Shown piece after piece: positions 25,526 to 33,548 of a stretch of DNA of 64,000 nt. Numbering within the stretch: position 1 is the first letter of the stretch; every line of letters begins with the position of its first letter. The translations under genes and the position numbers were made by a program. The notes beneath the pieces are model-generated. The model saw only the letters and a program-made list of their open reading frames with translations. It did no database searches and was not told the origin of the DNA. Where the stretch lies: assembly GCF_017876295.1 (NCBI RefSeq), contig NZ_JAGINT010000001.1, positions 1,798,001 through 1,862,000 on the forward strand. The letters run 5' to 3'. Source of the stretch: Kribbella aluminosa. GTDB taxonomy: Bacteria; Actinomycetota; Actinomycetes; Propionibacteriales; Kribbellaceae.

Positions 25526-26363
25526 CGAACTCCAGCCAGTGGGTGACGTCGGCGGAGGTGTGGTGGCGGATCGACCAGTCGACCTGACGTAGGGCCATGT
25601 GGGCCCAGTAGAGCCGCAGTACGGCGGGTTCGAGGACGGTCCGGAGCAGCTCGTCGAACCAGGTGAGGTCCGCGTCGGGCAGCCGGACGTGCGCACTGAA
25701 GCGCAGCGTGACCAGGCCGAACTTCCGGTCGCCGCGGCCGATGCCGTCCCAGTCGACGATGCCGGTGATGGTCCCGGCATCGTCGACCAGCACGTTGCCG
25801 GGGTGGAAGTCGAGGTGCACCAGGTCGTCCCCGGTCATCCCGCCCGGCTCGCCACGACCGACCTCACGGATCCAGCCGAGCAGCCTGCGGGTGCGGTCGT
25901 CGTACCGCTCGAGGGACTCGTGCAGGCAGAACCCCGGGCCGCTCTCCAGCAGGTACATCGACGGCACCGGCAGCGCGGGCGCGATCCCGGCGAACCGCTC
26001 CGACAGCGCGATCATCGCCTCCAGCAACGTCCGGTCGGCCTTCTCCGGCGCCCGTCCCGGCAACCGCTCCTGCACCACTCCGACGCCGTCCGGCAGCCCG
26101 GCCAGCATTTGGTACTGCGGAACCGGCAGCCCGAGCGCCTGCGCCACGTCGAGAGCAGCCGCCGTACGCCGTAACTCCGCAAGCCCGCCGGCCCCGCGCG
26201 TCAACACCCCGTCCCGCCCGTCCGGCCACCGCACGAACGCGGCCCCCACCTCACCGCCGGCCGCCCGCCCGACGAACTCCAGCCCGGCGCCCGTACTCCG
26301 GTTCACCTCGTCCAGCAACACCCGCGCATCGAGCTTCGGAACAGGGGGCGGCAGCTCGGTCAT
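25515..26363 (-). CDS. Aminoglycoside phosphotransferase-family kinase
   Basis: The 282-residue protein has the APH/choline-kinase fold: an N-lobe with a divergent nucleotide loop, the catalytic HLDFHPGNVLV (Asp of the Brenner motif) and the metal-binding DWDGIGRGD. Such enzymes phosphorylate aminoglycosides, macrolides, sugars or other small molecules. The family is broad and no resistance-specific residues can be named. It overlaps the end of the importer operon and starts divergently from the TetR gene at 26450. Confidence 0.88.
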   Translation of the reverse strand: MTELPPPVPKLDARVLLDEVNRSTGAGLEFVGRAAGGEVGAAFVRWPDGRDGVLTRGAGGLAELRRTAAALDVAQALGLPVPQYQMLAGLPDGVGVVQERLPGRAPEKADRTLLEAMIALSERFAGIAPALPVPSMYLLESGPGFCLHESLERYDDRTRRLLGWIREVGRGEPGGMTGDDLVHLDFHPGNVLVDDAGTITGIVDWDGIGRGDRKFGLVTLRFSAHVRLPDADLTWFDELLRTVLEPAVLRLYWAHMALRQVDWSIRHHTSADVTHWLEFASP

Positions 26364-26408
26364 TCGCTCGACCGTACCGGCGGCGGGCCGAAGAGCCGAC
26401 CGAATATC

Positions 26409-26437
26409 ACGAACTTGTTCGTAACGAACATGTTCGC
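26409..26437. promoter_or_regulatory. Tandem palindromic TetR operators
   Basis: ACGAACTTGTTCGT (26409-26422) and ACGAACATGTTCGC (26424-26437) are two adjacent palindromes with arms CGAAC/GTTCG, centred 15 bases apart. They stand just before the GTG of the TetR gene at 26450. This is the expected form of an autoregulatory operator bound by two TetR dimers, and it also covers the divergent phosphotransferase promoter region. Confidence 0.8.
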
Positions 26438-26449
26438 TATGGTGCAGAG

Positions 26450-27130
26450 GTGACCGAAGAACCCAGGAGTAGACGCGAGCGGCCCGCCAAGGCGGCCTTG
26501 TCGCGGCGCGCGATCGTCGCGGCGGCGGTCGAGGTGATGCGGACCGAGGGGATGGACCGCGTGACGATGCGGCGGCTGGCGAAGGAGCTGGACACCGGTC
26601 CGGCGTCGCTGTACGTGTACTTCCGGAACACCGCGCTCCTGCACGGTGCGGTGCTCGATGACCTGCTGGCGGCGGTGGACCTGTCGGCGGTGACGGCTGT
26701 TGGTGGCTGGCGGGAGCGGGTCGCGGCGGTGCTCACGTCGTACACCCAGGTCCTGTTCGAGTACCCGAGCCTTGCGCAGTCGGCTGTGGCGGCGCGGCCC
26801 GCGGGGGAGAACTACCTGCGGCTCGTAGAGGGCCTGCTGGCGTTGCTGGACGAGGGCGGTGTGCCACCGGCGCAGGCTGCGTGGGGTGTGGACCTCCTGC
26901 TCCAGCTGGCAACAGCGACGGCTGCTGAGCATGCGGGCGGTGACGACCCGGCGGCCTGGGGTGCAGCGCGGGCCGCACTGCTCGCGGTGCGGCCGGAGAC
27001 GCATCCGCGCATCGCGGCGCTCGGCGAGGACCTGTTCAGCGGGCCGGGCGAGCAGCGGTTGGCCTGGGGGATCCACGTACTGATCAACGGGGTGCTCGGC
27101 ACTCCACGCACGGGAGGTGCGTCGGCATGA
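26450..27130 (+). CDS. TetR-family regulator of the adjacent monooxygenase
   Basis: The 226-residue protein has the TetR helix-turn-helix at about residues 18-65 (LSRRAIVAAAVEVMRTEG, ASLYVYFRNTALLHG) and a TetR_C-type ligand domain. The GTG at 26450 has no well-spaced binding site, so the transcript may be leaderless or short-leadered behind the operators at 26409-26437. The stop overlaps the monooxygenase ATG by 4 bases. Regulator and enzyme are one unit, probably induced by the enzyme's substrate. Confidence 0.92.
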   Translation: MTEEPRSRRERPAKAALSRRAIVAAAVEVMRTEGMDRVTMRRLAKELDTGPASLYVYFRNTALLHGAVLDDLLAAVDLSAVTAVGGWRERVAAVLTSYTQVLFEYPSLAQSAVAARPAGENYLRLVEGLLALLDEGGVPPAQAAWGVDLLLQLATATAAEHAGGDDPAAWGAARAALLAVRPETHPRIAALGEDLFSGPGEQRLAWGIHVLINGVLGTPRTGGASA

Positions 27131-28173
27131 TCGCAATCATCGGTGCCGGGCTCGGCGGACTGATGCTGGCCCGGATTCTGCAGGTCAACGGCGTCGAGGC
27201 CGTTGTCTACGAGGCTGACGCGTCGCCGGCGGTGCGGACGCAGGGCGGGATGCTCGACATCCACGAGGACTCCGGCCAGGTGGCACTACGCGCGGCCGGG
27301 TTGTACGACGACTTCCTCCCGCTGGTGCTGCCGGGCGGCGAGGCGATGAAGGTGTACGACAAGCACGCCGTACTGCGGCACGCGGACGACGGTGGCAGCG
27401 GCCGGCCCGAAGTACATCGGAAGGCCCTGCGGGATCTGCTGATCGACAGCCTGCCCGCCGGAATGATCCGCTGGGGTTCGAAGGTCGACCTGGCCGACGA
27501 TCAACTGCGGCTCGCGGATGGAACGGTCGTCGGCGCGGACCTGGTCGTCGGGGCGGACGGCGCGTGGTCGAAGGTGCGGTCGCTGGTGTCGGACGCGGTC
27601 CCGCAGTACGCCGGGATCTCGTTCGCGGAGCTGGATCTGCTCGATCCCGACGTACGGCATCCGGAGAGCGCGGAGCTGGTCGGCGGCGGGTCGATGTTCG
27701 CGCTGTCGGACGGGCGTGGGCTGCTGGCGCACCGGGAGCCCGATCGTCTGCACGTGTACGCCGCCTTCCGCGCGACCGAGCATGCGCCGGTCACCCCCGA
27801 GGCGCTGGCGGCCACCTTCGCCGGCTGGGACGACGCTCTGCTCCGGTTGGTCCTGGATGCCGACGGCGAGCTGATCCCGCGGCCGATCCACGCGCTGCCG
27901 ATCGGGCACCAGTGGAAGCCGGTGCCGGGCGTCACCTTGCTCGGGGACGCGGCGCACCTGATGTCCCCGTTCGCCGGCGAGGGTGCCAACCTCGCTCTCC
28001 AGGACGCCGCCGAGCTCGCGGCCGTCCTGGTGTCCGGCGAGCCCCTGGACACCTACGAGTCGGCCCTGTTCGCCCGCGCCGAGCAGTCCGCACGCGAGTC
28101 GGCCGACAACCTCGAAATCTGCTTCGCCCCGGACGCACCAACCGGATTGGTCAATTTCTTCCGCGGGCTCTAG
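27127..28173 (+). CDS. FAD-dependent monooxygenase, TetX/UbiH-like
   Basis: The 348-residue flavoprotein has the dinucleotide loop GAGLGG at residues 6-11, the middle DG motif VVGADGAWSKVR and the FAD-ribityl motif GDAAHLMSPFAGEGANLAL around 272-290. The last form, with M-S-P-F-A-G-E-G, is close to that of the TetX tetracycline-inactivating branch. Resistance is a guess, not a conclusion. It is expressed with its own TetR regulator. The TAG stop is part of the CTAG that borders the palindromic insertion at 28174. Confidence 0.88.
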   Translation: MIAIIGAGLGGLMLARILQVNGVEAVVYEADASPAVRTQGGMLDIHEDSGQVALRAAGLYDDFLPLVLPGGEAMKVYDKHAVLRHADDGGSGRPEVHRKALRDLLIDSLPAGMIRWGSKVDLADDQLRLADGTVVGADLVVGADGAWSKVRSLVSDAVPQYAGISFAELDLLDPDVRHPESAELVGGGSMFALSDGRGLLAHREPDRLHVYAAFRATEHAPVTPEALAATFAGWDDALLRLVLDADGELIPRPIHALPIGHQWKPVPGVTLLGDAAHLMSPFAGEGANLALQDAAELAAVLVSGEPLDTYESALFARAEQSARESADNLEICFAPDAPTGLVNFFRGL

Positions 28174-28333
28174 GGCATGTCTCCTAATCCCACGCCTACT
28201 GCGGGCACTCGGTGCGGCATCTCGGCGCACGGGTGCAAAGGCCACGATGCTCCGCATCGAGACCTTCGCCCCCGCGCGCCGAGCTACCGCACCGAGCACC
28301 TCCTCGCTACGACGTGGGATTAGGAGACATGCC
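28174..28333. mobile_element. MITE-like palindromic insertion with CTAG target duplication
   Basis: The 160-base element begins GGGCATGTCTCCTAATCC and ends with the exact reverse complement; with the flanking CTAG on each side, 25 bases pair perfectly (28170-28194 / 28313-28337). Inside, CTCGGTGCGG and CTCGGCGC pair again with the right half, and CGATGC-TCC-GCATCG forms the tip. The duplicated CTAG fits the YTAR target preference of IS5-type elements. It encodes nothing, so it would need a transposase supplied elsewhere. Confidence 0.8.
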
Positions 28334-28361
28334 CTAGCTGCGAGGTCAATCAAGTTTGCGT

Positions 28362-28395
28362 CATGGATACCGAGTATGCATACTCAGTATCCATG
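28362..28395. promoter_or_regulatory. 34-base near-perfect palindrome covering the ABC ATPase start
   Basis: The palindrome is centred on ATGCAT (28376-28381); its arms contain GGATACCGAGTAT and ATACTCAGTATCC, and only the pair 71/86 (28371/28386) is mismatched. The last bases are the ATG at 28393. ATACT/AGTAT spacing resembles PadR-family operators. No PadR gene is adjacent, so the regulator would be encoded elsewhere. Confidence 0.7.
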
Positions 28396-29121
28396 GAGAA
28401 CGAGCAAGGGTTGGTGGTGCGCGATCTGACCCGGATTCACGGGGACGGTGCGCAGGCCGTGCAGGCGTTGCGGGGTGTGCAGCTCACGGTGCGGCCGGGG
28501 GAGCTGGTCGCGGTGATGGGGCCGTCGGGGTCGGGTAAGTCGACGCTGCTGACCTGCGCCGGCGGGCTCGACCGGCCGACGAGTGGGCAGGTGCTGGTCG
28601 ACGGGAACGACCTCACCACGCTGAGCGCGACCGCGGTCGCGGCGGTCCGGCGGCGGCTGATCGGGTACGTGTTCCAGGACTTCAACCTGATCCCCGCGCT
28701 GACCGCGGCCGAGAACGTCGCGCTCCCACTGGAGCTGGACGGCGTGCGGACCCGGGTCGCTCGCAAGCAGGCGCGGGCGGCGCTGGCGGAGGTGGATATC
28801 GACGACCTCACGGACCGCTTCCCGGACGACATGTCCGGCGGCCAGCGGCAGCGGGTCGCGATCGCGCGGGCCATCGTCGGCGAGCGCCGGCTGCTGCTGG
28901 CCGACGAGCCAACCGGTGCGCTCGACTCGACCACCGGCGAAGCGGTCCTTCAACTGCTGCGCGACCGCTGCGACCAGCACGGCATCGCCGGTGTGCTCGT
29001 CACACACGACGCGCGGCATGCGGCCTGGGCGGATCGCATCATCTACCTGCGTGACGGCCGCATCGACGGTCAGACGGATGCCCTGCCGGACGCGGACGTG
29101 TTGCTGGAGGCCCCGCAGTGA
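28393..29121 (+). CDS. ABC transporter ATP-binding protein (MacB/LolD type)
   Basis: The 242-residue ATPase has Walker A GPSGSGKST, Q-loop VFQDFNLIPAL, signature MSGGQRQR, Walker B LLLADEPTGALD and VTHD. ATG 28393 was preferred over GTG/ATG further up because it gives a normal N-terminus; it has no ribosome binding site and lies at the edge of a 34-base palindrome, so transcription may begin at or near the start codon. The stop overlaps the permease GTG by 4 bases (GTGA). Confidence 0.92.
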   Translation: MENEQGLVVRDLTRIHGDGAQAVQALRGVQLTVRPGELVAVMGPSGSGKSTLLTCAGGLDRPTSGQVLVDGNDLTTLSATAVAAVRRRLIGYVFQDFNLIPALTAAENVALPLELDGVRTRVARKQARAALAEVDIDDLTDRFPDDMSGGQRQRVAIARAIVGERRLLLADEPTGALDSTTGEAVLQLLRDRCDQHGIAGVLVTHDARHAAWADRIIYLRDGRIDGQTDALPDADVLLEAPQ

Positions 29122-31622
29122 AGCTCCTCAACGACTGGGTCCTGGCGTTGCGCCTGGCCCGCCGTACGGCGCGGCGCACCCTGGGCCGGACGCTCCTGAT
29201 CGCTGCCCTCGTCGGCCTGCCCGTGCTCGCCGGGAGCTGGTTCAGCGTCGTACACCGCGGTACGCATCCCACGGGCGAGCTGCTTGCGCGCACCGTGCTC
29301 GGGTCGGCCGACGCGCAGCTGACGGTGCCGTCGGCGCGGACCGACGTACGCCGTGTGCTGCCGAGCGGGTCGCAGTACACCCGAGCGAAGTCGATGACCG
29401 GTGAACTCGAGGTGCGTGGCAACGGGGCCGCACTGAACGTCGGACTCGTCACGGGTGACTTCACGAACGCCCTGCTCGCAGGAACGTTCCGCCTCGACAA
29501 GGGGCGGATGCCGGCCAAGAGGAGCGAGGTCGCGCTGTCGCCTGCGCTTGCGGACCACCTCGGGCTGCAGCCGGGTGGTGCGATGACGGCTGCGGACGGT
29601 ACGACGTACCAGGTCGTGGGTCTTGCTCGTACGCTCGACTTCCCGAAGGCGCGACAGGTGTTCGCTTCGCCTGCGCTGGGCGACCCGGACTCGCAAGCGC
29701 AGTACCTGGTCGACCTGCCGAACGGGGTGGACGCGGCCGCGCTGGCTGACAAGCTCAGCAAGCAGGGGATGACGCTTGAATCGAGGGCCTCCGTCATCGA
29801 CCCGCCTGCGACGCCGCGCGGCCCTGTGGGTGGTGCGGCGGCACGAGTGCTCATCGTCGGCTTCGGCGTACTGGAGCTCGTGCTGCTCGCGGGTACTGCG
29901 TTCGCGGTCGTAGCTCGCCGGCAGACCCGGGAGCTCGGTCTTGTCACCGCAGTCGGCGGTACGTCGGCCGACGTACGACGTGTCGTGCTGGCGCAGGGGC
30001 TGTACGCCGGACTGCTCGGCGCGGGTGGCGGGTTCGTGATCGGCGTGGTGACCGCGCTGGTCGGGAACGCGTGGTGGGAGGACGCGACCTCGACGCTGAT
30101 CACCGGCTGGCAGCTCCCGTGGTGGCAGCTGCTCGGAGTCGTTGCCGTCGGGCTGGTTGCAGGGCTCGCGTCTGCGCTGGTCCCCGCGATCGGGGCGGCA
30201 CGACGACCACCACTGGCCGCCCTGGCCGGCCGGTTCGCCGCGGTCGTGGGAGCGGTCCGGGTTCGCCGGGTCGCACTCGCACTGGTTGCCGGCGGACTGG
30301 TTCTGTCCGTGATCGGCAACATCCAGCTGGCCTCCGCGCTCGACACGGCACGGGAGCAGCGTGCCGCCGCCGACCCAGCCCAGATATCCCGGGTCGCCTC
30401 GGCGTCACCGACGCTTCCGGTCGCGGTGGTCGTCGTCGGCATCACTCTCGTCGTCGCCGGGCTGGTCTGGATGCTGCCCGCCCTGGTCGGCAAGGTCGCC
30501 GGGAGCTTCCGCAGCCTGCCGCTGGGCATGCGGCTCGCACTCCGGGACGCGTCAAGGCACCGGCACCGCACCGGCCCGGTCACCGCGGCGATCATGATCG
30601 CGGTCGCCGGTACGACGGCACTCGCGTTCGCCGTGGTGAACCAGTCCGCCGCGAAGGCGCAGAACTACGAGCCGGCCGGGCGGATCGGGGACGCGGTCCT
30701 GCAGTTCGACGGCGACGTCCCGTACTCGGCGCAGCTCGTCGACCGCGTCCAGAGCCTGCTCCCGGTGGAGCACCGCTACGACCTCGGCACCGTCGTACTG
30801 AACGGAACGAAGGCGATCGACGGCTACGTGGCGAACGGCAGCGTCTACTCGAGCGGCTACTCGCTGACGGCGGTCGACCCGGCGTACGTGGCGCGGTTCC
30901 TCGACTGGGGTCGTCGGGCTGCTGCCGAACTGCGGCAGGGAAAGGTCGTGGTACCGCTGGCGACGATTGCGCATGACGGGAAGGTCAAGCTCGCGCGCGG
31001 GGACGACCTCGACGGGCGCAGTACGATCCCTTACCCGGCTGCCGTCGTGACGTCGCCGCCGAGGGTCGGTGTGCTGCCACGGTCCGCCCTGATCAGTGCC
31101 GATGCAGCCCGGAGCCTTGGGACGGCCTCGGTCGACCAGGTGCAGTTCAGCCTGCGGGAGCAGCCGAGTGCTGCGCAGTTGGCCGCTGTCGCGAGGCTGC
31201 TCGGTCGTGAGGACGCGTTGACGGTCGAGCACGGTTACCAGAGCCCGGTGCGTAAGGCCTCGATCGGGCTGCTGCTTGCGGGGCTGGCGGCCACCCTGCT
31301 CGGGGTTGCGATGTCGGTTGCGCTCTCGATGTCCGAGGGGCGTGCGGACTTCGCGACGCTCGCGGCGGTAGGTGCACCGCCCAGGTTGCGGCGCGGGCTC
31401 GCGGCTGCGCAGGGCTGGTTCCTCGGGCAGCTCGGTTGTCTGCTCGGCGTGGCGGTCGGGGCCCTGTACGGGTTCACTGCGCACACTGTCGTCGGGTCGC
31501 CGACTGTCGTGGTGCCGTGGGCCGTGATCGCGGGTGTCGCCGTCCTGGTCCCCCTGTTCGCCGCTGCGGTGCCTTACGCCCTAACTCGTTCCCGATTGGA
31601 GCTGGTACGCCGTGCCGACTGA
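29118..31622 (+). CDS. ABC transporter permease, FtsX type, two FtsX units
   Basis: The 834-residue permease parallels the one at 14247: N-terminal helix, a MacB-like extracytoplasmic region, a first FtsX block around residues 235-360 (VARRQTRELGLVTAVGGTSADV), a middle set of helices, a second soluble region and a last FtsX block near 710-825 (SEGRADFATLAAVGAPPRLR). It works with the ATPase upstream, probably in export of a peptide or lipid-like compound. It overlaps the next gene by 11 bases. Confidence 0.9.
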   Translation: MKLLNDWVLALRLARRTARRTLGRTLLIAALVGLPVLAGSWFSVVHRGTHPTGELLARTVLGSADAQLTVPSARTDVRRVLPSGSQYTRAKSMTGELEVRGNGAALNVGLVTGDFTNALLAGTFRLDKGRMPAKRSEVALSPALADHLGLQPGGAMTAADGTTYQVVGLARTLDFPKARQVFASPALGDPDSQAQYLVDLPNGVDAAALADKLSKQGMTLESRASVIDPPATPRGPVGGAAARVLIVGFGVLELVLLAGTAFAVVARRQTRELGLVTAVGGTSADVRRVVLAQGLYAGLLGAGGGFVIGVVTALVGNAWWEDATSTLITGWQLPWWQLLGVVAVGLVAGLASALVPAIGAARRPPLAALAGRFAAVVGAVRVRRVALALVAGGLVLSVIGNIQLASALDTAREQRAAADPAQISRVASASPTLPVAVVVVGITLVVAGLVWMLPALVGKVAGSFRSLPLGMRLALRDASRHRHRTGPVTAAIMIAVAGTTALAFAVVNQSAAKAQNYEPAGRIGDAVLQFDGDVPYSAQLVDRVQSLLPVEHRYDLGTVVLNGTKAIDGYVANGSVYSSGYSLTAVDPAYVARFLDWGRRAAAELRQGKVVVPLATIAHDGKVKLARGDDLDGRSTIPYPAAVVTSPPRVGVLPRSALISADAARSLGTASVDQVQFSLREQPSAAQLAAVARLLGREDALTVEHGYQSPVRKASIGLLLAGLAATLLGVAMSVALSMSEGRADFATLAAVGAPPRLRRGLAAAQGWFLGQLGCLLGVAVGALYGFTAHTVVGSPTVVVPWAVIAGVAVLVPLFAAAVPYALTRSRLELVRRAD

Positions 31623-32082
31623 ACAGCAGCTAGTGCCCTGCGCACTAGGGCGTCGCGGCCGGATCGTGCGGGTGGTCGTTGCGGTGGCCGGGATCGTGTT
31701 GCTCGTCAACGGATCGGTACGGGCCAGCGACGACCTGTGGCCGTTCGGGCCGATGTCGCAGTACGCGATGGTGGTCGCCGACGACGAGTCGATCGTCTTC
31801 ACCCGGATCAGCGCGGTCACCGACGCCGATACGACGGTCGACGTACCGCTGAGTATCGAGGGGGCCGGGGTGGGGCGCGCCGAGATCGAGGCGCGCGCCG
31901 GGGAGATCGTGCGGAACCCGGCGCTGCTCCAGCAGGTGGCCGACGGGTGGGCGCGGAAGCACCCGGACAAGCCTCAGTACGTGAGCCTGTCGTTGATTCA
32001 GGACACCACGACGCTGGCCGGCGGCAGGGTCTCCGGGCCGCCGGTGCCGAACGTGCTGACGACTTGGAAGGTACGCCGATGA
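31612..32082 (+). CDS. Membrane-anchored protein paired with an HTTM protein
   Basis: The 156-residue protein has one N-terminal membrane helix (residues about 17-38; VVVAVAGIVLLVNGSVRA) with most of the chain outside. Its segment WPFGPMSQYAMVV is typical of small partners of HTTM-domain proteins. I do not know its function. The GTG at 31612 lies within the end of the ABC permease gene and its stop overlaps the HTTM ATG by 4 bases (ATGA). Confidence 0.75.
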   Translation: MPTEQQLVPCALGRRGRIVRVVVAVAGIVLLVNGSVRASDDLWPFGPMSQYAMVVADDESIVFTRISAVTDADTTVDVPLSIEGAGVGRAEIEARAGEIVRNPALLQQVADGWARKHPDKPQYVSLSLIQDTTTLAGGRVSGPPVPNVLTTWKVRR

Positions 32083-32909
32083 CCTGGTTCACCCCGTCGA
32101 TCGCGCGCGGGCGGATCGCCTGGCTGCGGACGGTGCTGTACCTGTTCGTGATCCTCGACATGCACGCGTTCGTCCGCGACACGCTGCTGAAGGGAGAGCA
32201 CCCGGGCCTGTACCAGCCGCTGTTCCTCGCCCGGCTGTTCGACCTCCCGAAGCCGACGGTCGCGAACACCACCACGCTGTACTTCGTGCTGATCGCGGCC
32301 TGTCTCGTCGGTGCGACGAACTACTTCCCGCGGATCGCCGGCTGGATCGTCGCGCCGGCGTTCACCTGGTGGGTGCTGATCGGGATGAGCGACGGCAAGG
32401 TCGACCACGACCACATGGCGCTGGTGATCGCCTTGTGGGTGCTACCAACGGTCGGGAAGGCGTCGTACCGCGACCGGAGCCCGTCCGAAGCAGCCGGCTG
32501 GGTGATCCGGTGCATCCAGCTCTGCGTGATCGCGACGTACTTCCTGTCCGCGATCGCGAAGCTCCGCAGCGGGCACTGGACCCTCGCGTGGCCGAGCAGC
32601 GCCGTACTGACCTGGGCGATCGTACGGCGGCCGAACGCGGTGGGGGAGTTCGTGCTGCAGTACCCCTGGATGCTGCACGTCATGCAGTGGGTCGGGATCG
32701 TCGCGGAGTTCTGCTCGCCGGTGATCCTGTGGCTGAAGGGGCGGTGGCAGCTGTTCGGAGCCCTGTTCTTCCTCGGGTTCCACGCGGCCACCACCGCCCT
32801 CCTGGGGATCCACTTCCTGCCGACGGTGGTCTGCTGGCTCGCCTTCGCACCGCTGGAGAGGATCCGGGTCCCGCGGCTGCGCAGGTCCTACTTGGCGGCG
32901 GCCGGGTAG
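32079..32909 (+). CDS. HTTM-domain polytopic membrane protein
   Basis: The 276-residue protein has several membrane helices and matches the HTTM family, related to vitamin-K-dependent gamma-carboxylase: LRTVLYLFVILDMHAF at the start, CVIATYFLSAIAKLRSGHW with the family's conserved K/W region, and a histidine in FFLGFHAATTALLG. The bacterial function is unknown. The ATG at 32079 overlaps the preceding stop; the longer in-frame version runs antisense through a coding region. The final 22 bases overlap the convergent DUF1844 locus. Confidence 0.87.
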   Translation: MTWFTPSIARGRIAWLRTVLYLFVILDMHAFVRDTLLKGEHPGLYQPLFLARLFDLPKPTVANTTTLYFVLIAACLVGATNYFPRIAGWIVAPAFTWWVLIGMSDGKVDHDHMALVIALWVLPTVGKASYRDRSPSEAAGWVIRCIQLCVIATYFLSAIAKLRSGHWTLAWPSSAVLTWAIVRRPNAVGEFVLQYPWMLHVMQWVGIVAEFCSPVILWLKGRWQLFGALFFLGFHAATTALLGIHFLPTVVCWLAFAPLERIRVPRLRRSYLAAAG

Positions 32910-33263
32910 ACCGCGCCGGTGTACTTCTCGCCGGGGCCCTGGCCCGGCTCGTCCTGGATCGAGCTCGCCTCCCGGAACGCCAGCTGCAGCGAGCGCAGCC
33001 CGTCCCGCAGCGGCGCGGCGTGGTGGTGCCCGAGGGACGGGCCGGCCGCGTCCAGCAGGCCGGCCAGCGAGTCGATCAGCGACCGCGCCTCGTCGAGGTC
33101 CTTGTGCTCCGGCAGGTCGGCGGCCAGGCCGAGGTTGACGGCGGCCCGCGCTCATCAGGTGGAGCGCGGCGGTGGAGATGATCTCCACCGCGGGCACCTC
33201 GGCGATGTCGCGGGAAGCGGTCGCGAGGGGGTCAGGCTGCGGAGTGGCATCTGCGTCGGTCAT
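32888..33263 (-). pseudogene. DUF1844 gene interrupted by a one-base frameshift
   Basis: From ATG 33263 the protein reads MTDADATPQPDP...AEVPAVEIISTAALHLMSA, the conserved DUF1844 start. The frame is then lost. Removing one C from the CCC at 33145-33147 (plus-strand) restores AAVNLGLAADL, EARSLIDSLAG, HAAPLRDGLRSLQLAFREA and GPGEKYTGAVYPAAAK, ending at TAG 32888-32890, for 124 residues. DUF1844 genes are regularly found beside infC in actinobacteria. The lesion may be a real mutation or a sequencing error in a short G/C run. Confidence 0.85.
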
Positions 33264-33452
33264 GCTGCTACTCTTACATGGCGACCGACCCGGTCCGTTG
33301 GTGACCCCTGAGTGGAATAGTTCAGGATCGCCGATGGTTCGAGTCTAAGCGGAGGGCCACCTCCCACCCAGTCGATGAACAGTCGGCGGGTCCCGGTCAA
33401 CGTACGGCGTATCGGCCTTTCGGGGTTGGGACGTCGTACAGCTGGGAATTGG

Positions 33453-33487
33453 GCCTTCGTGTGATCGCACGAGGGCCTTCGTGTTTT
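33453..33487 (+). terminator. Attenuator-like alternative hairpins in the infC leader
   Basis: GCCTTCGTG (33453-33461) can pair with CACGAGGGC (33468-33476). Alternatively CACGAG (33468-33473) pairs with TTCGTG (33478-33483) around a GGCC loop, directly followed by TTTT. The two folds share CACGAG and exclude each other, and GGGCCTTCGTG occurs twice as a direct repeat. It lies 62 bases upstream of the infC start, so premature termination could control infC-rpmI-rplT. Confidence 0.6.
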
Positions 33488-33548
33488 CCAGGGGGACTTC
33501 GGGTGATCACGAGGTGGCATCCAGTACGAGTTCAACCCAGGAGGACCC

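Noticed and set aside
33335..33352. GGTTCGAGTCT, resembling a tRNA T-loop
   Set aside because: Neighbouring bases do not form a T-stem, and no acceptor or anticodon arm can be drawn in the 80 bases upstream.
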